A stretch of 64,000 nt of DNA from an uncultured Erythrobacter sp. (GTDB lineage Bacteria > Pseudomonadota > Alphaproteobacteria > Sphingomonadales > Sphingomonadaceae): NCBI RefSeq assembly GCF_958304185.1, contig NZ_OY284433.1, positions 744,001 through 808,000 of the forward strand, in the 5' to 3' direction. Every line of letters begins with the position of its first letter. Position 1 is the stretch's first letter. The translations under genes and the position numbers were made by a program. Positions 50,079-59,070 of the stretch are shown here, piece after piece. Below the pieces are notes generated by a model, which saw only the letters and a list, made by a program, of their open reading frames with translations, ran no database searches and was not told the origin of the DNA.

Positions 50079-52817
50079 GTGACTCTGCCCGATCCCCTAC
50101 CCCTTCCCGCGCTGCACGCCAGCCACGGCGGCCATTGGCTGCGTGCGGCCGACGGGCGCACCAATGCGGTGTCGAAGGGCGATGCGATCATGGCCGCCGC
50201 TGATACGCCGGTGCTGATGCTCAACGCGCCGCTGGTGGCGAGCCGATTGGGCTATCCTGACCTGTCCGGCCTCGATCTGCTGGAGGCTTTCGCTTTCATC
50301 CACCCCGCCCGCTTCTGCGTGCCGACCCCGCGCGGGCTGGCCGAGGCGCTGGGCCTGCCGGTGCCGGAAAGCGACGCTGCCGTGCCGGAAATGCTCCAGC
50401 TTGCAGCAGGCGCCCTAATCACCGCGTGCCAAGACCACGAATGGTTCGAGCGCGAAGGCGCGTGGAGCGCGGTGCAATCGCTGGAGCGCCTGCGCTGGCC
50501 GTGGGCCCAGGTGCTGCGGCCGCATATCGCCAAGCCGGAACGCGCCGAGCGCTGGCTGTTCGCCAAGCTGCCCGAATGGGACGAAGCGGGCGAGCGCCCT
50601 GCCCCGCGTCAGGTCGAACTCGCCGCGCCTGCGGTGGAGGCGCAGCTGGCGCGGCTGACGGGTGACGGCGCCGAACAGCGCGAAGGCCAGCGCGCCTATG
50701 CCAACGATGCCGCGCGCATCTTCGCCCCGCGGTTGCGCGAAGGCCGCCCGCATCTCGGGCTGGCGCAGGCGGGCACCGGGATCGGCAAGACGCTGGGCTA
50801 TCTCGCGCCCGCCTCGCTCTGGGCCGAACAATCAGGCGGCACGGTGTGGGTGTCGACCTTCACCAAGAACCTCCAACGGCAATTGCGTGCGGAGAGCCGC
50901 CGGGCGTGGCCTGCCAAACGTACCGACGGCTCGCCCCCGGTGGTGGTGCGCAAGGGGCGAGAGAATTACCTCTGCCTGCTCAATCTGGAGGACGCGCTGC
51001 AAGGCGGGTTCGCGGGCCGGGCGGCGATCCTTGCGCAGTTGGTGGCGCGCTGGGGTGCCTTCACCCGAGACGGGGACATGGTGGGCGGCGATCTGCCGGG
51101 GTGGCTCGGCACCTTGTTCCGCAAACGCGGGATCGCCGCGCTCACCGACCAGCGCGGCGAGTGCATCTATGCCGGCTGTCCGCATTACCGAAAGTGCTTC
51201 ATCGAGCGCGCAGCGCGGGATTCGGCGCAGGCTGATCTCGTCATCGCCAATCACGCGCTAGTGATGGTCAACGCCGCCCGCGCGCGCGACCCGAACCAGC
51301 GCCCGACGCGGCTGATCTTCGATGAAGGCCACCATGTGTTTGACGCGGCGGATTCGACCTTCGCGGCCACCCTGAGCGGGCAGGAAACGATCGAACTGCG
51401 CCGCTGGATCATCGGCCCCGAACGCGAGGCGCGCGGGCGCAGGCGAGGCCTCGCAGCGCGGCTTGCCGATATTGCCAGCTATGACGAAGCCGGGGCCGAA
51501 GCCATCGCCGCCGCGTGCAATGCCGGACAGCTCCTGCCCTCCGAAGGCTGGCTGCAACGCCTCGCCGAAAACGCGCCCTTCGGCCCGGTCGAAGCCCTGC
51601 TCGCCGCCGTGCGCACCGCCACCTATGCCCGCGACGAAAGCGGCGGAATTGACGCAGGCTACGGGATCGAGACCGAGGCGGCGGGCCTGCCGGGCGAAGT
51701 GATCGAGGCTGCCAGCAACGCCGCAGAAGCGCTGGCGAGCATCCGGGTGCCGCTGATCCGGCTCGGCGGGCGGCTGGAGGCGATCCTCGCAGAACCGCCC
51801 GATTGGCTCGACGCGCAAGGCCGCGCGCGGATCGAAGGGGCGCGGTTTGCGCTGGCGTGGCGGATTGATCTGCTAGCTGCGTGGGAGGCACTGCTGGCGC
51901 GGCTTGGCGGCCCGGCTGACCCCGATTTCGTCGACTGGCTGGCGGTTGACCGTTCCGACGCGCGCGAATTCGATGTCGCCATCCACCGCCGCTGGCTCGA
52001 TCCGATGAAGCCCTTTGCGCGCGTGGTGCTCGAACCCGCGCACGGGGTGCTGCTGACCAGCGCCACCCTGACCGACCGCACCCCTAGCGATGACGTATGG
52101 GCCAGCGCGATCCAGCGTTCAGGCGCGGCGCATGTTGACAGCACGCCGCTGCTCTCGGCCGCCGAAAGCCCGTTCGACTATGCGACCCGCGCCGAAGTGC
52201 TGATCGTCACCGACGTTGCCAAGGGCGATCTGCCCGCGCTGGCAGGCGCCTATGCCCGGATCATCGAGGCATCAGGCGGCGGCGTGCTGGGCCTGTTCAC
52301 CGCCATCCGGCGGCTGCGGGCGGTGCATGGCCGCATCGCCGACCGCTTGGCGCGCGCAGGCCTTCCCGTTTACGCTCAGCACGTCGATCCGATCGACACC
52401 GGCACGCTGGTCGATATCTTCCGCGATGACCCGCGCGCTAGCCTGATCGGCACCGACGCTTTGCGGGACGGGGTGGACGTTCCCGGCCACTCGCTCCGCT
52501 GCGTGGTGCTGGAACAAGTGCCGTGGCCACGCCCCGATATCCTCCATAAGGCGCGCAGGCTGGCGGGCGGCGGCTCGGCCTATGACGACCGCATCATCCG
52601 CGCCAAACTCGCGCAGGCCTTCGGGCGATTGATCCGCAGCAAGGATGATGCGGGGCACTTCATTGTGCTCTCGCCCGCCTTCCCTTCGCGGTTGTTGTCA
52701 GCTTTCCCCCCCGGCACCCCGGTGCTGCGGGTGACGCTCGATCAGGCTTTACAACGCCTCGCCGCTGGTGTTGTGGGCAATCCTACGTCCCTTGCGCAAG
52801 GTGCCCTGCTGCCATGA
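50079..52817 (+). CDS. ATP-dependent DNA helicase, XPD/DinG type
   Basis: Superfamily 2 Fe-S helicase of about 912 residues. Walker A is in AQAGTGIGKTLGYLAP (about 228-243). Four cysteines that can bind an iron-sulfur cluster lie in NYLCLLN and ECIYAGCPHYRKCF. The DEAH-type box is LIFDEGHHVFDAADS, and the C-terminal helicase motifs include GLFTAIRRLR, TDALRDGVDVPG, and AQAFGRLIRSKDDAGHF. The first 220 residues are a non-catalytic extension of unknown role. GTG at 50079 is used; GTG at 50070 is an alternative. It overlaps the sixA-like gene by 4 bases. Confidence 0.87.
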   Translation: MTLPDPLPLPALHASHGGHWLRAADGRTNAVSKGDAIMAAADTPVLMLNAPLVASRLGYPDLSGLDLLEAFAFIHPARFCVPTPRGLAEALGLPVPESDAAVPEMLQLAAGALITACQDHEWFEREGAWSAVQSLERLRWPWAQVLRPHIAKPERAERWLFAKLPEWDEAGERPAPRQVELAAPAVEAQLARLTGDGAEQREGQRAYANDAARIFAPRLREGRPHLGLAQAGTGIGKTLGYLAPASLWAEQSGGTVWVSTFTKNLQRQLRAESRRAWPAKRTDGSPPVVVRKGRENYLCLLNLEDALQGGFAGRAAILAQLVARWGAFTRDGDMVGGDLPGWLGTLFRKRGIAALTDQRGECIYAGCPHYRKCFIERAARDSAQADLVIANHALVMVNAARARDPNQRPTRLIFDEGHHVFDAADSTFAATLSGQETIELRRWIIGPEREARGRRRGLAARLADIASYDEAGAEAIAAACNAGQLLPSEGWLQRLAENAPFGPVEALLAAVRTATYARDESGGIDAGYGIETEAAGLPGEVIEAASNAAEALASIRVPLIRLGGRLEAILAEPPDWLDAQGRARIEGARFALAWRIDLLAAWEALLARLGGPADPDFVDWLAVDRSDAREFDVAIHRRWLDPMKPFARVVLEPAHGVLLTSATLTDRTPSDDVWASAIQRSGAAHVDSTPLLSAAESPFDYATRAEVLIVTDVAKGDLPALAGAYARIIEASGGGVLGLFTAIRRLRAVHGRIADRLARAGLPVYAQHVDPIDTGTLVDIFRDDPRASLIGTDALRDGVDVPGHSLRCVVLEQVPWPRPDILHKARRLAGGGSAYDDRIIRAKLAQAFGRLIRSKDDAGHFIVLSPAFPSRLLSAFPPGTPVLRVTLDQALQRLAAGVVGNPTSLAQGALLP

Positions 52818-53353
52818 AGATCCTCGGCCTTCTGCGCCACGCCAAGTCCGACTGGGACGACACCGCCCAGCGCGATTTCGACCGCGGGCTGAACGCACGC
52901 GGTCGCAAAGGCGCGGAACTGATCGGCAAGCATATCCGCGACCACGGGGTGAAGTGGGACCGGCTGATCGCGAGCCCTGCTGTGCGGGTGAAGCTGACGC
53001 TGGAAGGCGCGCTGCCCGATATGCCGGTGATCTATGACCAGCGGCTCTACCTCGCCAGCTTCGACACCATCGTCGAGACGATTGAGGCCCATGCCGGCAG
53101 CGGCGATGACGAGGCGAAGGCGATCCTCATTTCCGGTCACAATCCAGGCTTGCAGGACGTGCTGCTGGAACTGGTCGCACCGGGCAAGGAGAACGCGCTG
53201 TTCAAGGAAGCGGTCGTGAAATTCCCGACCGCTGCTTATGCCGTGCTCGAATGCGATATCGAACACTGGGCCGACTTGAAGCGCTATTGCGCCGAACTGG
53301 TCCATTTCGCGCGGCCGCGCGATCTCGACGCGGAACTGGGGCCGGAGGGCTAG
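52814..53353 (+). CDS. SixA-like histidine phosphatase
   Basis: A 179-residue phosphohistidine phosphatase with the RHG-type motif LLRHAKSDWDD, the later ILISGHNPGLQDVL His, and RGLNARGRKGAELIG. SixA in E. coli dephosphorylates histidine in the nitrogen phosphotransferase system or ArcB; the target here is not known. Its ATG lies inside the helicase stop (ATGA), so the pair is translationally coupled. Confidence 0.85.
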   Translation: MKILGLLRHAKSDWDDTAQRDFDRGLNARGRKGAELIGKHIRDHGVKWDRLIASPAVRVKLTLEGALPDMPVIYDQRLYLASFDTIVETIEAHAGSGDDEAKAILISGHNPGLQDVLLELVAPGKENALFKEAVVKFPTAAYAVLECDIEHWADLKRYCAELVHFARPRDLDAELGPEG

Positions 53354-53360
53354 ACCTCTT

Positions 53361-53478
53361 GAGCTCCCCTCCCCTTGCGGGAGGGGTTGGGGGAGGGGTC
53401 GAGGCCCCCGGCCTCGCCACATGGCCCCGGCCTGGTAAGCCCCCTCCCCCCGACCCCCTCCCGCAAGGGGAGGGGGAG
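53361..53478. repeat. Large palindromic repeat acting between convergent genes
   Basis: Imperfect inverted repeat of two 38-base arms: 53361-53398 (starts gagctcccctccccttgcgg) and 53441-53478 (ends caaggggagggggag), spacer about 42 bases. Each arm also has an inner hairpin ccctcccc-ttgc-gggaggg type. It exactly fills the gap between the sixA-like stop at 53353 and the permease-peptidase stop at 53484. It looks like a dispersed repeat that also serves as a bidirectional terminator. Confidence 0.75.
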
Positions 53479-53483
53479 AAGTC

Positions 53484-56400
53484 TTACGTTACCGGCACCA
53501 GATTATCGTCGGAATCCCGGTCGATGTAGAAGTTGTACGGATCAATCCCGGCGAAGGTCGGCTTGCCCTTGGTCACCACCTCGATCACCTGCTTGCCGCT
53601 GCGGACCGGATAGCGCTTCATCGATAGCACGTTGGCCTTGGCAAAGGCGCCTGAGCCCGGCCGGTCGGTGAAGACGCCAACTTCGATGCTCTCCGCCAGC
53701 TGCGCCGGGCGTTCATTGCCCTTGCCATCGGCGGTGAACTTGCCCGCTTCGATGGTGATGCGGGTGCGGTAGGTGCGATCGGGGAGCTGCGTGGTGACCG
53801 CTTCCTTCGCCTTCAGATCATAGATCGTGATCTTTTCGAACAGATCGGTGATCAGCGCCTGATCCTCGGGCGTCTTGGCTTCCTTGCGCAGCTCGGCGAT
53901 CAGATCGAGGCTGCGGGCATAGGGGGCAGGCTTGAACTTGTAGCGCGCCACCAGCCGCGCCAGCGCGCGGTTCACCGCATCCTCACCAAGCCGGTGCTGG
54001 AGCAGATACATCGCGATGCTGCCCTTGCGGTAATGGATGTGCTGCTGGTTCTCGACCCGCATCAGCGGCTGTTCGTCCAGCACATCGCCCTTGCGCCCTT
54101 CGAGATAGCGGTCGAGCTCAAACTGCAGGAAGCGGCGAATCTTGTCCTCGCCGTAGAGCTGCTTCATCACCATCAGCGCAGAATATTGCGCCAGCGTTTC
54201 CGATAGCAGGGTCGATCCCTGCATATCTGCGCCCACAAGTTGGTGCGCCCAATACTGGTGGGCGAATTCATGCGCGGTGACGTAAGTGACATAGTCGATC
54301 GTTTCAGGATCGCGCACGTCGGCGGCAAAGCCGATGCCTTCGGAATAGGGCATGGTCCCGGCAAAGGCCTGCGCGAAATCGGCATAGCCCGGAAACTCGA
54401 TGATCCGCGCATAACCGAACTGGTAGGGCCCGAAATTGCGCTCGAAATAGCCGAGCGAGGTCTGCATCGCCGTGAGCATCGCAGGCACGTTCCAGGCGTG
54501 CTTCGGATCGTGATAGACGCTCAGAAGCACCGGCCCCGCCTGCTGCTCGGCCACGGCATAGCGCGCCGATTGCACCGAGAAGAAGTTCAGGATCGGCGCC
54601 GGGCTCTGGAACACCGCAATGCGGCGGCCGCCCTTCACTTCGTCCGAAATCTTGTTGCCCGGCGCGATCGGCACCTGATCGGCCGCCGTGCTGATGGTGA
54701 TGCGCGAATTGACCCAGTCCGAGCGGACGTAGTTTTCGCCCTGCGCCTTAACGTCCTCCAGCTTGGCCATGCGCAGCTCGTCCGGCAGGCCCTGACGGCG
54801 GCGTGCGGTGCGATCTTGCAGCAGGCCGCGCTGGTCCATGCCGATGATCGGCGCGAACACCGAATTGTCCACGAAGGTGCCATTGTCGACGATATCGGTC
54901 GCGGCCCCGCTATTGGCAAAGCCGCGCCGCCACACCAGTGATTTGAAATCGAGCCGCGTGGTCGCGCCCGGCGCCAGCGGCGTGTCGAAGCGATAAACGC
55001 GGTGGGAGTGGCGCTTGTCATGGCTCGCCAGCTTGGCACCTGCGATGTCGAGGCGGCTGTATTCGACCGCATTGTCGCCCTGACGGATATGCACCTCGGT
55101 GATCGGCACGCCGCTGTCGTTGCGCAGGTCATAATGGCCGGTCACATCCAGCCGCCGCTCGGCCGGGTCGATCGCAACGTCGAACGCCACATCGGTCACC
55201 ACCGGACGCGGGAGATCGGCGAACTTGAGATACTTGCGCTCGTACTCGGCCATCCGCGCTTCGGCTTCGTCGGAGGTCTCGTAGGAATTGAGCTCCTTGA
55301 TGTTGTGATGGATCACTAGGCCGGTGCCGATCATGCCAGCGACCGCCGCGACCGCGATCCCGCCTGAAGCAAGGCTGATGCGCTGCCCGATGCCTTTGAG
55401 GCGTGGCATCACCGCAACCACCGTGCCGCGCGGCCACGCCCAGTGCGCGAACACCAGCAGCAGCACGCCAAAGCAGCCCCAATAGGCGCGCGAAATCAGC
55501 CCCCCGACCCAGAAGCCGCCGGTGCCATTCATGTCGCTCAAAGGCTCACCCGGCCCGCCGCCGAACAGGTAGAGCATATTGGTGTAGCCAAGGTTGGACA
55601 GGAAAATGCGGCTGACGAACCACACCAGAATGAGGCCCCAGCCGACATATTTGTTGGGGCTAAGCACCTGGAAGAACACCGCCAGCACCGCGATCAGCAA
55701 CAGATCAATGCTCTGCGGTAGGACGAAGGCCGACAGGTAGAGCCCCAGATCAATGCTCGGCGCGCCCTTGGCGAGCTGGTAGAGGACGCCCGCTGCCATC
55801 CCGGCCAGCGCCATCGCCAACAGCACGGCGAAGATCGCGAGGATCTTGGGAATGAACATCGCCCAAGCCGGAACCGGGGTGACGTCGATGATCTCGCCAA
55901 TCTTCACGTCGCGCTCGCGCCAGACCAGCTCGCCGCCATAGAAGACGGCGATGATCAGCGTGAACAGGCTCATGCTGCCGATCACCGTGCTGATGACATT
56001 GGCGGTCAGCGGGTAGGACGCCGTGCCGAAGATCGTCTGCGAGAACACCAGATTGAGCGTGGCGAAGGCGAGCGCGATCAGCAGCAGCACGATCAGGCCG
56101 GGGCTTTTGACCACCATCAGCACTTCGGTCTTGAGGCGCACCCAGAAGCTCGCGAGCGCGTGACCTGTGCCGAACGTACGCTGCACCGGCTCAGTGAGCA
56201 CGCGCGGCGCCGCGCTTTGCGCTTTGGCACTGTGCGCAGCCTGCTTCGCCAGCCGCCGTTGCCGCCAGCGCGACGGGGCGCGTTCGGTCATGCTGAAGCG
56301 CGCCCAGGCAAGGCCGAGGAACAACGCCGACAGCCCCAGCACAAAGACGCGGTTGAACAGCAGATTGCCTTCGAGCGGGATCGCGCGGGCGTTCATCTCC

Positions 56401-57080
56401 GCCGCCGTCCAGTAGCGCGCAACCTCGCCAATCGCGCCCGTGGCGAGTGGTTCGTAACGGGCAATCGCGTCCTGATAGCTGGGATCGGCCGACAGGATGA
56501 TGCTGACGGTCAGATAACCCATCACCAGCACCAGCACGCCGATATAGCTCGCCAGCATCGACCGCGTGATGGTCGCAAGGCTGAACAACAGCGCTGATGA
56601 CAGGATGAGGTTGGGAATGGCGATGACGAGGAAGGGCCAGGCATAGGTCGCAAAGCCGCCCGGCCCGACAGTCTCAGGGTCCACCCACGGCATCGCCGCG
56701 CCCAGCGCAATGCCGAGCGGCACAGCCATGTAACCGAGGATCGCAATCACCAGCCCGCCCAGGAAGCGACCGGCAAGGAAGTTTGTTCGCCCGACCGGCG
56801 TCGCCCGGATCATCGGGCCGAACCCCGTCGCATCATCACGCACCACGGCGTTGGCGACGAAGGAGGTGATGACGAACAGGTAGAACGTGCCCATCAAGGC
56901 CAGCGCGAAAGTCACCGCATAGGGCGAGTTTTCGTGCACCGAACCGGGCGTGCCGAAGCTGACATTGTCGCTGGCGCTGAGGCCGAAGCCGAGCAGGAAG
57001 AAGATCGCGACCGAGACCCAGAACACGGGGTTCTTCAGCTGGTAGCGGATTTCGAATGCAGCGATGCTGGCGGTGAGCAT
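53484..57080 (-). CDS. ABC transporter permease fused to M1-family aminopeptidase
   Basis: A 1198-residue membrane protein with two ABC-2-type permease units. The first covers about 15-260, with FWVSVAIFFLLGFGLSAS and the conserved RDDATGFGPMIRATPVGRTN. The second covers about 310-600, with VWRERDVKIGEIIDVTPVPA. A gluzincin peptidase (about 640-1195) follows with zinc motif HEFAHQYWAH near 936 and a Glu in LLSETLAQYS. The peptidase should face the periplasm after the last helix. Together with the ATPase gene 12 bases upstream it forms a two-gene transporter. Such fusions occur in other bacteria; substrate and role are unknown. Confidence 0.85.
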   Translation of the reverse strand: MLTASIAAFEIRYQLKNPVFWVSVAIFFLLGFGLSASDNVSFGTPGSVHENSPYAVTFALALMGTFYLFVITSFVANAVVRDDATGFGPMIRATPVGRTNFLAGRFLGGLVIAILGYMAVPLGIALGAAMPWVDPETVGPGGFATYAWPFLVIAIPNLILSSALLFSLATITRSMLASYIGVLVLVMGYLTVSIILSADPSYQDAIARYEPLATGAIGEVARYWTAAEMNARAIPLEGNLLFNRVFVLGLSALFLGLAWARFSMTERAPSRWRQRRLAKQAAHSAKAQSAAPRVLTEPVQRTFGTGHALASFWVRLKTEVLMVVKSPGLIVLLLIALAFATLNLVFSQTIFGTASYPLTANVISTVIGSMSLFTLIIAVFYGGELVWRERDVKIGEIIDVTPVPAWAMFIPKILAIFAVLLAMALAGMAAGVLYQLAKGAPSIDLGLYLSAFVLPQSIDLLLIAVLAVFFQVLSPNKYVGWGLILVWFVSRIFLSNLGYTNMLYLFGGGPGEPLSDMNGTGGFWVGGLISRAYWGCFGVLLLVFAHWAWPRGTVVAVMPRLKGIGQRISLASGGIAVAAVAGMIGTGLVIHHNIKELNSYETSDEAEARMAEYERKYLKFADLPRPVVTDVAFDVAIDPAERRLDVTGHYDLRNDSGVPITEVHIRQGDNAVEYSRLDIAGAKLASHDKRHSHRVYRFDTPLAPGATTRLDFKSLVWRRGFANSGAATDIVDNGTFVDNSVFAPIIGMDQRGLLQDRTARRRQGLPDELRMAKLEDVKAQGENYVRSDWVNSRITISTAADQVPIAPGNKISDEVKGGRRIAVFQSPAPILNFFSVQSARYAVAEQQAGPVLLSVYHDPKHAWNVPAMLTAMQTSLGYFERNFGPYQFGYARIIEFPGYADFAQAFAGTMPYSEGIGFAADVRDPETIDYVTYVTAHEFAHQYWAHQLVGADMQGSTLLSETLAQYSALMVMKQLYGEDKIRRFLQFELDRYLEGRKGDVLDEQPLMRVENQQHIHYRKGSIAMYLLQHRLGEDAVNRALARLVARYKFKPAPYARSLDLIAELRKEAKTPEDQALITDLFEKITIYDLKAKEAVTTQLPDRTYRTRITIEAGKFTADGKGNERPAQLAESIEVGVFTDRPGSGAFAKANVLSMKRYPVRSGKQVIEVVTKGKPTFAGIDPYNFYIDRDSDDNLVPVT

Positions 57081-57092
57081 TTCCAGCGCTCC

Positions 57093-57983
57093 TTATGCGG
57101 CTTGAGCGGCAGGAGCGCGGCGGGTTTCGGCGAGCGTCGCGAAGTACACATCCTCAAGCCCGCCAGACACCGGCGTGAACCCTTCCGGCTGACTATCGCT
57201 GAGCACGTGCACCACGATGTCGCCCGCAAAGAAGCGGTGCGAAATGACTTCGTAGGCAGCCTGCATCTCGGCCAATTGCGTATGCGGCACGGTGCGCTGC
57301 CACACCCTCCCCTGCGTGGAGGCGATCAGATCATGCGGCGCGCCTTCCAGCCGCAGCTTGCCGCCTGCCAGCACCGCCATGCGCGGGCACAGATCGGCCA
57401 CGTCATCGACGATATGGGTCGACAGGATCACCACCACATTCTCCCCGATCCCGGCGAGCAGGTTGAGGAAACGGTTGCGTTCTTCCGGATCGAGGCCCGC
57501 CGTGGGTTCATCGACGATGATCAGCTCCGGCTCGCCAATCAGCGCCTGGGCAATGCCGAACCGCTGGCGCATCCCGCCCGAAAAGCCGGCAATCGCCTTG
57601 CCGCGCACGTTCCACAGGTTGGTCTGATTGAGCAGGTGTTCGACCATCGCTTTGCGTTCGGAGGTGTTGTTCACGCCCTTCAGCACCGCCATGTGATCGA
57701 GCATCTGATACGCCGACACGCGCGGATAGACGCCGAAATCCTGCGGAAGATAGCCGAGCGTGCGGCGCAGCCGGTCAGGCTCGGCCAGCACGTCGATGTC
57801 GCCGAAGCGGATGCTGCCTTGGGTCGGCGCCTGTAGCGTCGCGATGGTGCGCATCAGGGTCGATTTGCCCGCACCATTGGGGCCGAGCAGCCCGAACATC
57901 CCCTTGGGGATCGTCAGCGTCACATCATCAAGTGCGCGCGTACCATTGGGATAGACGTGGCTGACGCTGTTGAGTTCAAGCAT
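57093..57983 (-). CDS. ABC transporter ATP-binding protein
   Basis: A 296-residue ATPase with Walker A GLLGPNGAGKSTLMRTI, signature FSGGMRQRFGIAQALI, Walker B LIIVDEPTAGLD and H-loop STHIVDDV. The type is the drug/lipid-exporter-like ABC-2 class. The C-terminal 60 residues (about 235-296) form an extra domain. The ATG at 57983 follows a short gap. It heads the two-gene unit with the permease-peptidase fusion and energises it. Confidence 0.92.
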   Translation of the reverse strand: MLELNSVSHVYPNGTRALDDVTLTIPKGMFGLLGPNGAGKSTLMRTIATLQAPTQGSIRFGDIDVLAEPDRLRRTLGYLPQDFGVYPRVSAYQMLDHMAVLKGVNNTSERKAMVEHLLNQTNLWNVRGKAIAGFSGGMRQRFGIAQALIGEPELIIVDEPTAGLDPEERNRFLNLLAGIGENVVVILSTHIVDDVADLCPRMAVLAGGKLRLEGAPHDLIASTQGRVWQRTVPHTQLAEMQAAYEVISHRFFAGDIVVHVLSDSQPEGFTPVSGGLEDVYFATLAETRRAPAAQAA

Positions 57984-58127
57984 TGTAGTCCCCTGATTTT
58001 TAGCCCCTTTCTTTAATAGCACCAAGTCGCAGCCATGACAGCCGCGTTGGTGGAGCCTTGCGTGCAATTGATCGACGAGGTTGCCGTTCGTCGGGCCGCG
58101 TTGATCGTTGGTGGTGTGACTGCGCAG

Positions 58128-58580
58128 TCAGCCGATCAATTTGCGCGGGCCAGGGCCTTGTTCCGCCAGCTGATCATCGGGGTTCCAGATCGCGCAATGC
58201 GTGAGGCTGAGGCAGCCGCAACCAATGCACCCATCCAGCCGGTCACGCGTGCGGGTGAGTTCCGCGATGCGTTCATCCAGCCGCGCGCGGATCGCGGCGC
58301 TGATGGCCTCCCAATCATGTGTGGTCGGGGTGCGGCCTTGGGGCAGCTTGGCCAACTCCGCCTCGATCTCGGTCAGCGACAGGCCGAGCCGCTGGGCGAT
58401 GAGGATGAAACTGAGGCGGCGGATGTCCGACCGCAGGAAGCGCCGCTGATTGCCACCTGACCGCACCGGCTCGATCAGGCGCTTGTCCTCGTAGAAGCGG
58501 ATCGCCGAGACGCTGAGGCCCGTTCGGCGCGCGATCTCGCCGATGGAGAGGAGGTCGGATGGTTTGAGACGGGCAGTCAT
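58128..58580 (-). CDS. soxR: Redox-sensitive regulator SoxR
   Basis: MerR-family regulator of 150 residues with an HTH (LSIGEIARRTGLSVSAIRFY), dimerisation helix (about 80-115), and the 2Fe-2S motif CIGCGCLSLTHC (CxxCxCx5C) that sets SoxR apart from other MerR proteins. In non-enteric bacteria SoxR commonly answers redox-cycling compounds. The SoxR box lies 22 bases upstream of its start, in the divergent gap to the VOC gene. Confidence 0.93.
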   Translation of the reverse strand: MTARLKPSDLLSIGEIARRTGLSVSAIRFYEDKRLIEPVRSGGNQRRFLRSDIRRLSFILIAQRLGLSLTEIEAELAKLPQGRTPTTHDWEAISAAIRARLDERIAELTRTRDRLDGCIGCGCLSLTHCAIWNPDDQLAEQGPGPRKLIG

Positions 58581-58601
58581 TGTGAGGCGTTCCGATAGAG
58601 C

Positions 58602-58627
58602 TTGACCTCAAGTTAGGTTGAGATTGC
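58602..58627. promoter_or_regulatory. SoxR box
   Basis: TTGACCTCAAGTTAggTTGAG closely resembles the enterobacterial soxS operator (TTGACCTCAAGTTAACTTGAGG from memory), with a -35-like TTGACC and a long MerR-type spacer. It lies between divergent soxR and the VOC gene, so it is expected to control one or both. Confidence 0.72.
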
Positions 58628-58698
58628 AGACTGGGCAAGGTGATTGATTCGCCCGCATCCCGGCGGGTGTTTCATCGACTTGAACGAAAGGACGCATC

Positions 58699-59070
58699 AT
58701 GCCCAACGGCTATCTCGAACACATCAACATCACCGTCAGCGACATTGAACGCAGCGCCGCCCTGCTGCGCGATCTGATGGGTTGGCACGACCGCTGGCGC
58801 GGCCCGTCGCAGCTGGGCGGGGAGACGATCCATGTCGGCGGCGAAGCTGATTACATCGCGGTTTACACCAAGGGCGCTCCGCTGAAGCGCTTTAGCAAGG
58901 GGATGCCGCTCAACCATGTCGGGCTGGTAGTCGATGACCTCGACGCGGCCGAAGCGGTGGTCAAAGCCGCCGGGCTCGAGCCCTTCAACCATGCCGATTA
59001 CGAACCCGGCCGCAGGTTCTATTTCTTCGATTGGGACGGGATTGAATTCGAGATGGTGAGCTATGCCTAG
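58699..59070 (+). CDS. VOC-superfamily (glyoxalase/dioxygenase fold) protein
   Basis: A 123-residue protein with one vicinal-oxygen-chelate module. YLEHINITVSDIERSAALLR opens the fold, VDDLDAAEAVVKAAGLEPFN is the second helix, and YFFDWDGIEFEMVSY has the late acidic metal ligand; His9 (EHINI) and His in MPLNHVGLVVDDLD are further candidates. Activity is not assignable; placement behind a SoxR box suggests a role in handling redox-active toxic compounds. It overlaps the SRAP gene by 4 bases tail to tail. Confidence 0.8.
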   Translation: MPNGYLEHINITVSDIERSAALLRDLMGWHDRWRGPSQLGGETIHVGGEADYIAVYTKGAPLKRFSKGMPLNHVGLVVDDLDAAEAVVKAAGLEPFNHADYEPGRRFYFFDWDGIEFEMVSYA

